From NCBI GenBank assembly GCA_000226015.1, contig JH154795.1, forward strand, positions 59,242 to 100,701: a stretch of 41,460 nucleotides of DNA, written 5' to 3'. Source of the DNA: Mnemiopsis leidyi (taxonomy: Eukaryota > Ctenophora > Tentaculata > Lobata > Bolinopsidae). Below the pieces are notes generated by a model that saw only the letters and a program-made list of their open reading frames with translations, had not been told where the DNA came from and searched no databases. Every line of letters starts with the position of its first letter. Within the stretch, counting starts at the first letter, position 1. This document shows, one piece after another, positions 32,312 through 41,460 of the stretch. Position numbers and translations under genes: made by a program.

Positions 32312-32829
32312 GGACTAAGGGGAAGTCAATTGTAGGACGACTTTTAACTTACCGACATCACTTGCTCAGAGCTCTAGAATAGGGTCAGTCAGAGAAAATA
32401 ATATGGTTATGTTAACGCAAAAAGGAGAAGCGCATATTATGACTTTTCTTCCAAAGGAGGACAATACCGAAATCTTAAGACTTTTTTTACGATTTTGATG
32501 AATTTAATGATCAATATTTTGATGTTTTGATTAAATTGATAATTTCAAAACTCTATCATCATTTTATTTGTTTATATATGAGGTTGCTGTGATGTTTGAG
32601 AGGCGAAATTTATGTTTTTACCTCCTCTGCTTATTGTTTGTAAGAGGGTCGACTAATTTATAGAGAGAACGAACCGCCTAAAAGACCTAAAACTAATCCA
32701 ATTGTTAATCACCGATTGTATTTATTTCTCATTTTTATCTAGAATCTAGATTCTAGATTCACAACACACTAATTGTTTACGTTTTAGCTTGACTTTAGCC
32801 CTAAAATTTATTTGTTTATGTATTCATAC

Positions 32830-32835
32830 AATAAA
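32830..32835 (+). terminator. Candidate semaphorin poly(A) signal
   Basis: AATAAA lies about 520 bp after the stop codon on the plus strand. It is the first canonical hexamer I noticed downstream. Confidence 0.5.
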
Positions 32836-33476
32836 TGTCTATTGATTTATCATCTAGGTAAACTATAGGTTTTATTAGCCTGATTGATCTAACATTGAAA
32901 GTAGCGAAGTTAACTCTATTGAACTTATAGAGTCGAGTTGATGTATGACCTGGTTCTGAGGTTGTAGTAAATTTGTAGAAAATGAACAGAGGTTAATGAT
33001 CCTTAGTTCATCTGAGTAGGACAGTTTTGTGTTATACCGATACAGCCCATAGAGCGTTGATGTTTTTCGTTTTTTACTGCTTGATATGTAAATATAACAT
33101 TCCCTGTCATGTCCCTAATTATAGTTACAATCAAAATGTTAAATTATTTATTTTTTTACAATTACAAGTTTTGTGATTTATTTGTTATTTTGAAAGAAGC
33201 AATTAAAAGAGGGTCGTCACAAGAGAATTCTTTGGACTGATAGCACATTAGCACATTGGATATGTAAAAATCTTGCTTGCGAATTGCTTCCTTAAAAAAT
33301 GAATGCTTAGAAAAGGAACCGAAAACAGAAGAAATCGTTTAGTAAAATACACCTTATTACTTTGATTTCATAACTTAATGAATGTTCCAAAAACCATTTT
33401 CACAACAAAAGCTATTAGCTCCTCAACTTGAGAATAATTTAAGTGTAGTCAATGGAAATAAGACATTTGACATCAT

Positions 33477-33482
33477 TTTATT
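33477..33482 (-). terminator. Candidate FAIM poly(A) signal
   Basis: TTTATT on the plus strand reads AATAAA on the minus strand, about 270 bp after the FAIM stop codon. Confidence 0.4.
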
Positions 33483-33750
33483 AGAGTTACAGTTATATAA
33501 GGCAATGCAATATTTGAACATATCTGCAAATTTTACCTTAAATAGACCATTCTCGTGAGTCTAAAAGAATTTACAAAACACAACGGGCCAAAGCAGTAAA
33601 ATATATTGACGGGAACACGAATGATTCACATTTTCTTCTCTTCGCACAGCAGATAAATCTTTCTCGTTTGAACATACAGCTGGGTCATATAATTTAAAAA
33701 CCGAAATGTATTGTCGATAAGTTCAGATTGGTTCAATCTAATGTTCAACC

Positions 33751-33912
33751 TCACAAATTGTCGTTTTCGAACGCATCAGGAACTTGGGTGTCCCCAATAA
33801 AGAGGCTGTAAATAATACCTTCTCTCCGTTTTCCCGAAGTCACAGCTCTTATCACTGCCTCGTGATTGTCTATCATGAAATGGGTTTCAGTTCCATTGTC
33901 CGTGAACTCACC
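33751..33912 (-). CDS. FAIM: FAIM exon 5 (last)
   Basis: Minus-strand acceptor attacag, phase 0. It encodes GEFTDNGTETHFMIDNHEAV, then TSGKRREGIIYSLFIGD, ending at TGA (33753-33751). This is the highly conserved C-terminal subdomain of FAIM. Confidence 0.95.
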   Translation of the reverse strand, partial: GEFTDNGTETHFMIDNHEAVIRAVTSGKRREGIIYSLFIGDTQVPDAFENDNL

Positions 33913-36900
33913 CTGTAATAAGATAGCTTATAGATCAAATACTCAGCACTCAAACTAAGAACTATGCTACATTAAATTGGCTGTTTGAACCATATATGGT
34001 CTAAATGGTGATAATTCCAAATATCTTACCATAACGTCAAGTTTGACTCCGTCTAGCCACACATTTAGACTATCTTTCTCTGAAATATTGGATCGAGAGT
34101 TACAAGTTGTGCGATCTCGGTCGTCCGGTAAATGTCATATCATTTTGTACAGAAGTCCTGTATTAAGTAACGATGAAAAAAGGTAATATTGCACAACTCA
34201 AACTCTGCGGTGATTATTTTAACTTTTGAAAGGAAGTGAAAATCGTTGGCCTATTTAAGGATAGTATTAAATTTACGGCATGTTTATCGGCCGGTGTAAT
34301 GTAATTTTAGGGTGGCCGTGCGCGCGCGCGTAATAGATCGATCATATTAATAATGGACTACACTGGCTGCTGAAAAATAGACTTTTTATATTACCTGCAA
34401 CATGGCCGCATGATTAAATTTTCTTGGTCTGGAAAAGCCCAAACCTGAAGGCTTATATGAATGTTTTACACTTCAATACCCTATTTAGTTTTTTTGCCGT
34501 CATGACAACGATAGTCGAACTCTCAGACTTAATCTAATTGTTGTTTTCTTCAGCCAAATGAGGATCTTGGTAGAATATAATGATCTCGATCGACGATCAA
34601 TTGGGAGCAAAGCTTGTTAAAACTTTCTTACTTGAACATTTTCATAAATTTTGATCTTGCAGAAATCGGCATATTCATTTTGAATTTGGTGGTAAGAAGC
34701 TTTGATTTGACGAGATTATATCCGTCTAACGTTCGCAGCTTTAGCTGCGTGAGTCGGGTATCACCGCGACAAGCTTTGATCAAAAGTCTTCAGCGCTGGT
34801 CAGGCAAATTTTTACAGATTCCTAGTTTAGATAGAATCTTTGTCCAAATCGAGATTTTGATGCTTAACTATTGTAGAATTTAAGACCGCATTAAATTTGA
34901 ATGTTTTAAAATCTAATCTGGGGATGTTTTAGAGCAAAACTAAGGCATTATGAATTTATGCTTTTATGGTAGTGGGAACTTCTGGGATATTTCTTATAAG
35001 GTCTTAAATCGTATTGAAAGTGGAAATTATTTCGAGAATAAGATTAGATATAACGAATTGTAGCTGAAAAAGATTTACTAACATTAATTGGGGTTGAACT
35101 TTTGGTATTTTCGATTTTATATTTGAATTTTCAAAGCTTTTTAGTTATTTTAGGAGATTAGGTGTGATTATGCTGGCATCATTAAATTTGTTATTTATTT
35201 ATCTATTTATTCATTTATACCCCGTCTAAATTTTTCGGCATTTTATTTGATCAACTATGCCTGTGTGCTTGTTTACGTCAGATAAGTCTATTGGCAATGT
35301 TCAATGCTCAAACTTTCAGGTTGACATTTCCAAGGCTCAAGAAGAGTCTTGTTGCATATCTCACGGTTACCGATTATAAAGCTCAAAGGTCACGTTTTAA
35401 AACATTGACCGGGTATCGAAGATTTATTGCTATTTCGACAAGCAATACAGAATTTAATCATAAAAGTACAGCAACGTTACATTAGCATGTAAAAGCTTAT
35501 AAAATTTCCAATCGTACAGCTTGACAAAGTCGTTATTAAACATTAAAGCAGCTAAGCAATAAGAGTTCATGGCCAAGGGGAGAACCGTGAATTTATCTAC
35601 AAATTTTAATATCAAAAACAAAAGTCTGTACAATGCACATACTGCTTACAATACTCGAACAAATGTTTCGTACAAAAAGACCACTTATCGAAAAGAGACC
35701 CAAAATTTAGGTTTAACACACATAACATCATACAAAACAAACACATCAGGATTAGCGACATTGTTGACACAACACTGGAAATTCTTCCCAAACTGAGAGA
35801 CAGGGGGTTTCGTATCGTCAGCTTTACCACGACAGTACTCCCCAACAACCACCTCACACAGCACCAGCGCGCGTGACTTAGAGAAGTGCAGTGCGTACTC
35901 CTCGTTACGTGCCAAGTGAAGTCCAGTCCCGTACTTCTTCATTGCAGGGGGAGTGTCTGACAAAAGGAGACCATGCTGAGCAATGTCCGTCAGACTTTCC
36001 CCCACTGCAGGGTGAAACAAGAACCTGGTATTGTTATCCTTCAGACGTTTGGAGAACTGAGCGTCAATCAGGTTGGAACTTATTGTTTGTACTTCTGTCG
36101 GAGTTTCATCTGACTTCAGACAGGAGATGACGAAATCCCACTCGTCTTTAGTGGCCTCCCTGACACATGTGTAATATTCGTGACAAGGATCCTCTTTCCC
36201 GGCTACCGATACTGCGCAGCGCGGCACAGAGCGGTGTATTGGACGTCTACAGATCTTCCTGATGTTCCTACAATTATCCTCCTTCATCTGCATCCCCCCG
36301 AACAACAGGACAAAATCCGAGTCAGATATCTTAAAGTGTTGTTTTTCATTCCCGTTCAGATACGCAGTCTCGATCACGTGACTTGGTAGCTCTAGCTGGG
36401 GCGTGTGTTTACCTTGTGTTACACAGGACGGAAACTCGTGCCACACGTTGTCTGTCTCCTCCCAGTGCCAGTGGTACGCGGTTGCTAGGGAACCAAGGTG
36501 TCGCTTTCCGTGTACCGGTCCGGTCGACATGCGGCGTATCCTGAACTCTCCGTCCATCATGGTCATGGTGGGGAAGTCTATGATAGCGATACATCCGTTT
36601 ATCTTGATCTCCACAGTTCTGATGACGGGGTTACAGTACGCCTTCTCCAGGATCAGTACACTGTCCCGGTCCCAACTCTCCCACTTCTTATCCTCCGTCA
36701 CGTACTGCCACCAGAAGGGCAGGTTTATGTGGTGGAAGGGACAGGCCCCTCCCTTCCCGCACGTCCCAACTAAGTTCCACACACAGATCTCCGTGTCATG
36801 GTCGTGTATCCTTGTGTCGTTCTGCAGCATGTTCAGTGCGATTGTAGTTACTGAGGTCTGGGAGTTGATGACTTGGAGGATGGAGCTGGAGTCCATGGGG

Positions 36901-39761
36901 ATGCCCCCGCAAGTAGCGACAATCTTCCGGTTGTGTGAGGACTCCATGTCATGGGAATGGGAGCAGGTCGAGTCGGTGTTTTTACAGTTTCCAGTGGCGA
37001 ACTTTTTACAGAGATGGAAAAAGAGGCAAGGACCCAAACATCCAGTATCACTGTTGTAGTACTCACAGACTTGCGGAAACCTCAGTTGATCTGGCGTGCA
37101 TTTTTCGAACAAGATAGGAGTTTCAGGTCGGATGATGAACTTTGAGTACTTGAGGAGACGTTTCAGGAGAATCGGACTGAGTTTGTGTAAGAGAGGATAC
37201 TTGTTGTAAATAGAAGTGTTGTCCGGGTTTTTACTGATATCCACACGACAAGATTTGCACGTGCTGATTTTACTAGGCCAGTGTGTACAAACGTGGAATG
37301 CGCCACACTTGCAGTCCTGATCACGGCACACCATGAAAGGAACGGAGATAACAACTTTGTTATCCTTGCCTCGTTCTATGAGGGAGCAGTGATCCTCGAT
37401 AAAAAGTAAGGGACCTCCTGCTCCAGCTACCAGTTTGAAATATTGTTTGTTTTTACGGTAGACCCGGTTAAAGAGCTGCAGCACATGTTGGGATCGGCTC
37501 TGATCAAGCACACTAAGAAGCAGGTCTAGTTGGAGTTCTTCAGACATAGCAGTCAGGGTAGGGCCACTAACCTCCACTTCTCCCTAGTCAGGAACAACAA
37601 ACACTACTGGAGTTACGAATATTAAACACACGCGCAACAATAACCCGCAAAGAAAGAGTCAGGCAGCTTGCAACATGTTTGAAGTACGACAGTGCAGTGC
37701 ATGCCGCCCAACACAACACACAGCTCAATAGTCTGCTCACCAGTGTCATTAAACATTAATTTCGTGAACAATGATTATCTATTGGCAAGCAGTAAATTGC
37801 GTTAGAGAGATAATCTATGAAAAAAATATTACAACATTTTATTAAAAAAGCCTGGACATGCATGATAACGAAATTTGATAACCAGAACCGAATAAATCGC
37901 TCGAGCACAAACATGATCTCCGCATAATGTATTTCTGTAAAGTACCCAATTTCTAGACAAATTAGTGAATCTGTTGCTAGGGCAACGAAGAAACTGATAT
38001 ATGCCAGTACATTTACTGAGAGCTGGCCATTAGGACACTGCTAGAAAATCAATATTGTAAATATCGAGAAGTGTATGCAGCATCACAGCATGCTATAAAC
38101 ACTCTATAATCTTATTTTGAACAAAATGTAACCTAATACACTAGATTCTCTAGTCTCTATAACGAAAATGGTCGTCAGAAAATACAATTCCTATTTTCTG
38201 AATGAAAGCCTTAACAGAGCTCAGGACGATAATGCGGACCTGTTGGTTTCTATAGCAGATCTTAAGTCAATGATCATTAGTCCGATAAATACTTTAGCCT
38301 TTAAGTTCAGTCCTTCCCGATATGGAAGATGTATGTTGATATAGCTTCACTTACGGCTGTAGTGTTTGGTTTTATAACAAATCGAACCATTTTCTTGACG
38401 CGAGTTTGCAAACAATCTTTTAACTTCCCCGACAACTAACCCTGAACTAATTGTAAAATAACTTATCATGCGAACAATTTAAGGGCTTACCGAGAACAAC
38501 TCTGTGAGGATTGCCCCCAACATGTGGTGTCCAGGTGCGGCAGGCTTTCTTCCTGTTTTCCACAAACCTCTTTAAACTCTTTCCATCCACCTCCAGTATG
38601 TAGGTGTAACTGAGAAATACACATCGTGTTAATTTATAAAATAATATCGAATACGACGAAAAAATCCACATTGAAGGATCGGACACACTTATATGCAGAT
38701 ATGCAAATCAGTGAGAATGGCGGCAGTCAAGAGGGTTCAACCAAGAGCTTTTAATTCTAGACAGCACAGGGATGCACCAGTATTTATTGAGTTTGATCAC
38801 GAGTATTCGCCCATAAAACTCACTACTCGTGCTCGAAACTCCCTTTAGAGTCCCTCTGGGATCTGGGCATTTTAACAACAATCAGTATCAAGTCGTAAAA
38901 AGAAATCGTTGTACACCTCAAAAGTTTCATTTAAACAAGCACTTTAAAAATTGTCATCATAATACAGTCATAATAAGTAAATGAAATGAGCCTAGATAAA
39001 AATAAATATGTTTGTAATCAATTGAGCACTTATGATGTATGTTTCACATAAAACGTTCATCATATATAAAGGGCTAGAAGATTTACATACTTGAGGCCGT
39101 TCGCTTCAATGATAATGCAGGCCCTGTGTTTGCCGATGAGAAAAGACTCCTTGCCCACAAGTTTGAACTGCCAGCCTGTGTTGCGAACTTCTTTTCCATC
39201 AACTAAGATAACTCTTCTTCCACTTGTGGTGCCGTGCTGAAACCTAAATAATTTAACATTAACCTTTCAACTGAATCGTAACAATTTGTGTGCAGTTTGG
39301 ACTTTTACCACTGTTTATAGTGTGCTCCTTTTTGTGATAGACATAATTATATTTTCTGTGTGACCATGAACACAGTGTATGTTCGAAAGCTTACAAATAA
39401 TAACTGATACATGAGCGTTTTATTTGGTACAATACTTCGATTCACCTTTCAACTCATTTTCAGTAGGACAGTAGAAATAGGAATACAATTTGACCATGTG
39501 ACGGTTTCAATTTTCTAAACACGAACATTTTCCATGAAAGGATAATTCATTTCGAAAATGGCTAAAAGACTGTAAGATGAAATATTGTTAATAGTACAAA
39601 TATCAACAGCATAGAGGCAATATACTCTACACCCAAATTTGATCAATATTTCTTATATTACTAAAAATAATCGTTAAGACAAACCTGACACTGTGTTTTC
39701 CGTCAGGCAAGTTAAGGTCCCACTGTGCTACATCATCATAACTGTCTAAATCATTTGACAT
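33751..39761 (-). CDS. FAIM: Fas apoptotic inhibitory molecule 1 (FAIM)
   Basis: Five exons on the minus strand: 39761-39685, 39243-39091, 38609-38491, 34079-34030, 33912-33751. All splice phases agree; total 561 nt, 186 residues, close to the ~179-residue short form of vertebrate FAIM. Diagnostic segments along the protein: VAQWDLNLPDGKHSV, FQHGTTSGRRVILVDGKE, WQFKLVGKESFLIG, YTYILEVDGKSLKRF, LNVWLDGVKLDV, GEFTDNGTETHFMIDNH and SGKRREGIIYSLFIGD. FAIM is a soluble two-subdomain beta-sandwich protein known to protect cells from death-receptor killing and stress-induced protein aggregation. It has no catalytic site. Intron 3 (34080-38490) contains a whole PARP-like gene on the same strand. The gene lies tail-to-tail with the semaphorin. 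I am confident of the identity; the start ATG at 39761 matches the family N-terminus. Confidence 0.95.
34030..34079 (-). CDS. FAIM: FAIM exon 4
   Basis: A 50-nt exon, acceptor atttcag, donor gtaaga. It encodes E/KDSLNVWLDGVKLDVM, matching the FAIM 'EKDxxDVWxNGxKL' strand. The first Glu codon is split with exon 3 across the 4.4-kb intron. Confidence 0.92.
34080..35684 (-). other. FAIM intron 3, part downstream of the PARP-like gene
   Basis: AT-rich non-coding sequence with a short CG alternating run near 34319-34330 and a small hairpin near 34735-34750 (cgcagct-tt-agctgcg). A minus-strand AATAAA at 35428-35423 is a candidate poly(A) signal for the nested gene. Plus-strand ORFs here are unsupported. 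Confidence 0.55.
35423..35428 (-). terminator. Candidate poly(A) signal of the nested PARP-like gene
   Basis: TTTATT on the plus strand, AATAAA on the minus, about 260 bp after the PARP-like stop codon. Use of this site would keep the nested transcript inside FAIM intron 3. Confidence 0.35.
35685..37547 (-). CDS. Intronless PARP12/PARP13(ZAP)-like CCCH-WWE-PARP protein
   Basis: One uninterrupted ORF, 620 residues from the first ATG (37547; the frame extends ten codons further but only to a GTG). Domains in order: N-terminal helical region 1-65; Cys/His-rich segment 74-100; CCCH fingers including C180-x7-C188-x6-C195-x3-H199 and C255-x7-C263-x5-C269-x3-H273; WWE about 276-345 (PFWWQYV) and 355-435 (YHWHWEE); ADP-ribosyltransferase fold about 466-620. 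By family knowledge these proteins bind RNA through CCCH fingers and poly-ADP-ribose through WWE, in stress and antiviral responses. The catalytic site looks degenerate: HGT is HPA (His512-Pro513), the Tyr of GxGxYxA is His544 (YGTGLHLAR), and the third triad position is Val602. Activity is therefore doubtful, as in ZAP. It is nested in FAIM intron 3, same strand. Confidence 0.9.
   Translation of the reverse strand: MSEELQLDLLLSVLDQSRSQHVLQLFNRVYRKNKQYFKLVAGAGGPLLFIEDHCSLIERGKDNKVVISVPFMVCRDQDCKCGAFHVCTHWPSKISTCKSCRVDISKNPDNTSIYNKYPLLHKLSPILLKRLLKYSKFIIRPETPILFEKCTPDQLRFPQVCEYYNSDTGCLGPCLFFHLCKKFATGNCKNTDSTCSHSHDMESSHNRKIVATCGGIPMDSSSILQVINSQTSVTTIALNMLQNDTRIHDHDTEICVWNLVGTCGKGGACPFHHINLPFWWQYVTEDKKWESWDRDSVLILEKAYCNPVIRTVEIKINGCIAIIDFPTMTMMDGEFRIRRMSTGPVHGKRHLGSLATAYHWHWEETDNVWHEFPSCVTQGKHTPQLELPSHVIETAYLNGNEKQHFKISDSDFVLLFGGMQMKEDNCRNIRKICRRPIHRSVPRCAVSVAGKEDPCHEYYTCVREATKDEWDFVISCLKSDETPTEVQTISSNLIDAQFSKRLKDNNTRFLFHPAVGESLTDIAQHGLLLSDTPPAMKKYGTGLHLARNEEYALHFSKSRALVLCEVVVGEYCRGKADDTKPPVSQFGKNFQCCVNNVANPDVFVLYDVMCVKPKFWVSFR
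37548..38490 (-). other. FAIM intron 3, part upstream of the PARP-like gene
   Basis: About 0.9 kb between FAIM exon 3 and the nested gene. It should contain the nested gene's promoter. An X-box-like site lies at 37973-37986. No TATA box or coding segment recognised. Confidence 0.5.
37973..37986. promoter_or_regulatory. RFX X-box-like motif upstream of the PARP-like gene
   Basis: GTTGCT-AG-GGCAAC is an imperfect inverted repeat of X-box type, about 430 bp upstream of the PARP-like start codon on the minus strand. Motif match only. Confidence 0.35.
38491..38609 (-). CDS. FAIM: FAIM exon 3
   Basis: Acceptor tttctcag, donor gtaagc. It encodes YTYILEVDGKSLKRFVENRK, then TWTPHVGGNPHRVVL, matching the FAIM central region. 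It starts with the last base of a split Asn codon and ends with the first base of a split Glu codon. Confidence 0.95.
38610..39090 (-). other. FAIM intron 2
   Basis: 481 bp, AT-rich, nothing recognised. Confidence 0.7.
39091..39243 (-). CDS. FAIM: FAIM exon 2
   Basis: Acceptor ttatttag, donor gtatgt. It encodes FQHGTTSGRRVILVDGKEVR, then WQFKLVGKESFLIGKHRACI, the most conserved part of the FAIM N-terminal subdomain. A later AG (tttcag) four codons in would delete the conserved R-F-Q and break the phase. Confidence 0.95.
39244..39684 (-). other. FAIM intron 1
   Basis: 441 bp, AT-rich, nothing recognised. Confidence 0.7.
39685..39761 (-). CDS. FAIM: FAIM exon 1: start codon
   Basis: ATG at 39761 begins MSNDLDSYDDVAQWDLNLPD, aligning with the FAIM N-terminus (xxVAxWDVxLxDGxHxIxF). 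Donor gtttgt, phase 2, completing Arg with exon 2. Confidence 0.9.
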
Positions 39762-40216
39762 ATCTAACAAGCCACTGGGGATTCCAGGTTATTGTGAGGC
39801 GTTTAACAACGATAGCAACAAATTTGTGACATTATTACTTGCAGTCTGAGGCGAAGAAAAGTGTTAATCACACGGTAGGTTGTTAGTTGTTCATTGTCCT
39901 CTCATAATGGTATCTTAATACCTGCTATAAGTTGCATTATTACAATTATTATAATTGGATGGATAAATGGTTAAGTGTCATAATTGGCGAATTTAACGAC
40001 AGTTATACATTGTGATTACATGAACTGAGGCAGTTGCTAGTTGTTTAGTTGCATGAGAATACAGATTCTCAACGCACTGGGCCTCACCTCAAGCAATAGT
40101 TCTACAAATGATTGCACTCAATTGGATATTGCATTTATTTGCATTCTGCCTCGTGTATTAATTTGCTATTATTACTCTACAGTGCAAATACTGTGGGTTT
40201 TTGATTAGAGTTAAAA

Positions 40217-40252
40217 GTGTAATTACACAATTGTACTGTGTAATTACACAGT
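40217..40252. promoter_or_regulatory. Pair of homeodomain-type palindromes
   Basis: GTGTAATTACAC occurs at 40217-40228 and 40238-40249, exactly 21 bp apart (two helical turns). The second is the core of a perfect 18-bp palindrome, ACTGTGTAATTACACAGT (40235-40252). TAATTA is the core site of many homeodomain factors. It lies about 460-490 bp upstream of the FAIM start codon. Confidence 0.4.
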
Positions 40253-40380
40253 AGCTGTTTAATAACTGAAAAATAAGACTTTATTATAGAGAATGCAGTG
40301 GAGTAATGTTTGGGGCCTGGCTAATAAGTCGCCTCTCGGTAACTAAAAGTCGCCCCAATATGTCACCCCTAGTACTAGGG

Positions 40381-40715
40381 CTAACTGGCAGCAATTCTTG
40401 AAAAAGTAGCTGAAAAATTTTTAATAAAAGTCAAGTTATCAAATATTACGGGTATTCTTGTAGCACAGTAAATCTTGCAAAATTGCATCAGCTTGTTCAA
40501 CTGTTCCTGAAAAAAGAGCTTTTAGTTTCTTATTTATTCTTGCTGTGTTTGTCTTGTAAATTACATTCCTCTTGAACTCTTTCTGTACATACTTTCTGCT
40601 CTGCATCTACATTTACATTTTGTGTTCTATATATTCCATCCCATTTCCCTAGGGTCAGCTGACTCTGGATCAGAGGATTAACTACTGATGTCACGAGGAT
40701 TTTTACTCTAGCCAT
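40381..40715 (-). CDS. Doubtful small two-exon ORF, unknown
   Basis: ATG at 40715 opens MARVKILVTSVVNPLIQSQL and could splice at 40593 (donor gtatgt) to 40506 (acceptor ttttttcag) in phase 0, continuing EQLNKLMQFCKIYC to TAG at 40383-40381, 82 residues. Without splicing the frame ends at 40530. I recognise no family. The splice signals are decent, but the composition does not prove coding; it may be a relic or chance. Confidence 0.2.
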
Positions 40716-40904
40716 TGAAACCTCTTTCGAGATCCAATATGATAATAATCAACTGAAATTACTTTAGCGATACTGTTTAAGATAAGCAAGTATACTCAGT
40801 AGCTCAAAAACAACTATCTGGTATCTAAGTAACTTGAATGGAATATGAAACTGAAAGTTTATGATGATCAAAAAGGACACCTTCCTAGTGTTTCGAACAT
40901 ACAC

Positions 40905-41280
40905 ATACAGAACTGTATCTTGATCAGTGCATGGGATTCTCACATAGATTACGCACTTATAAGCTTAGGATAAGTGCGGATGACTTGCAAATTGAGCTTG
41001 GCAGATACTTAGATCCGCCTCGTGACAAGTGAATCTGTACCTGGTTTAAAACCACACTTGGCCAGTCATAGTCAAGATCAAAAACATACACTTTTTGAAT
41101 GTGATCTTTATCACCCCCCGCGCCGGAGGGCGCACATGCTAGTAGTTGTGGCGTCGTCATTTCGTTTGCGTCGACTCTCGCAACTTCATCGCACCACAGA
41201 ACAAACAGATTTTCGATTTCAAGAAAAATTTGATACTCATCTGTTTCAGGAAGGTTCAGGCTATCCTAGGAACTAACTCT
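40905..41280 (+). pseudogene. Non-LTR retrotransposon 3'-end relic
   Basis: The plus-strand translation reads HRLRTYKLRISADDLQIELG, then RYLDPPRDK, a stop and a frame change, then HTLFECDLYHPPRRRAHM. This matches the C-terminal pattern of non-LTR reverse-transcriptase ORFs: L-x-I-S-x-x-x-L-x-I-E-x-G-R-Y, then a Cys cluster, then H-x-L-x-x-C-x-x-Y-x-x-x-R. An in-frame TGA and the frame break show it is dead. The upstream reverse transcriptase is absent, consistent with 5' truncation. The ORF at 41022-41276 is part of it. Confidence 0.6.
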
Positions 41281-41460
41281 CATCGTTATAGGTCGAAAAT
41301 TGGAGGAGTAACACTCGTTTCAGCTTGAGAGTACCTTGGTTACAGCCGAATGGGTCAGCAACTCCTAGCATCACTGAGAAAAATTGAGGTTAGCAATCAA
41401 AAATCCGAGCCGTGCCCCCTCTTCAAAATTGTCTTAACTACATCTGTGCCAAATATCAAG
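41281..41460. other. Right-edge sequence, unassigned
   Basis: Possibly continues the repeat to its left; no gene recognised before the window ends. Confidence 0.4.

Larger units (their letters stand above)
32312..33750. other. Convergent 3' regions of semaphorin and FAIM
   Basis: AT-rich sequence between two stop codons facing each other. It includes the likely semaphorin 3' UTR (to just past 32835) and the likely FAIM 3' UTR (33750 down to about 33455). A small palindrome made of tagattc/gaatcta blocks lies near 32739-32760. No gene seen. Confidence 0.6.
39762..40912. other. FAIM upstream region
   Basis: AT-rich sequence that should hold the FAIM promoter. It contains two TAATTA-centred palindromes (40217-40252) and a doubtful two-exon ORF on the minus strand (40715-40381). 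No TATA box recognised. Confidence 0.5.

Noticed and set aside
36481-36493. X-box-like GTTGCT-A-GGGAAC
   Set aside because: It is inside the PARP-like coding sequence and has a weaker right half; probably coincidental.
36403-37059. 218-codon ORF on the plus strand
   Set aside because: It is antisense to the PARP-like coding sequence and shows no family features. It is a shadow of the codon use on the other strand.
37548-37577. Ten extra N-terminal codons of the PARP-like ORF
   Set aside because: The frame is open but begins at GTG, not ATG. The first ATG is at 37547, with a purine at -3.

Overview
The window is nuclear DNA from an animal. It has GT-AG introns of 0.1 to 8.6 kb, long AT-rich non-coding stretches, simple repeats and no bacterial-style gene packing. 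The recognisable genes (a transmembrane semaphorin, FAIM and a PARP12/ZAP-type protein) are metazoan families. I cannot fix the phylum. The intron sizes, the two-Ig transmembrane semaphorin layout and the retrotransposon relic suggest an invertebrate, but this is inference.

Layout. Positions 1-3012 are upstream sequence with a degenerate repeat, a possible decayed coding relic on the minus strand and an RFX-type X-box. From 3013 to 32311 on the plus strand lies one semaphorin gene, reconstructed by hand as 16 exons whose splice phases all agree, predicting about 1006 residues: signal peptide, sema domain, PSI domain, two Ig domains, one membrane helix and a ~300-residue proline-rich tail. The first three introns hold most of the first 22 kb. 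They carry a 36-bp satellite, a 55-bp triplicate repeat, poly-G repeats and many CACGTG and CRE sites. The intron at 27717-29222 contains a 13-N assembly gap with nearly the same ~251 bp on each side, very probably an assembly artefact.

The semaphorin is followed tail-to-tail by FAIM on the minus strand (five exons, 39761 down to 33751, 186 residues). FAIM intron 3 contains a complete intronless gene on the same strand (37547-35685, 620 residues). It resembles PARP12/PARP13: CCCH zinc fingers, two WWE domains and an ADP-ribosyltransferase fold whose key residues are degenerate (H-H-V by eye instead of H-Y-E or H-Y-I). Beyond FAIM are a pair of perfect TAATTA-centred palindromes, a doubtful small ORF and, at the right edge, a broken non-LTR retrotransposon 3' end on the plus strand.

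The genes are not an operon and need not act together. The semaphorin is a cell-surface guidance ligand or receptor. FAIM and PARP12/ZAP-like proteins belong to cell-death and stress or innate-defence biology, so the nesting of the second inside the first is the most suggestive arrangement here, although shared function is only inference. No tRNA, rRNA, CRISPR array or intact mobile element was recognised.
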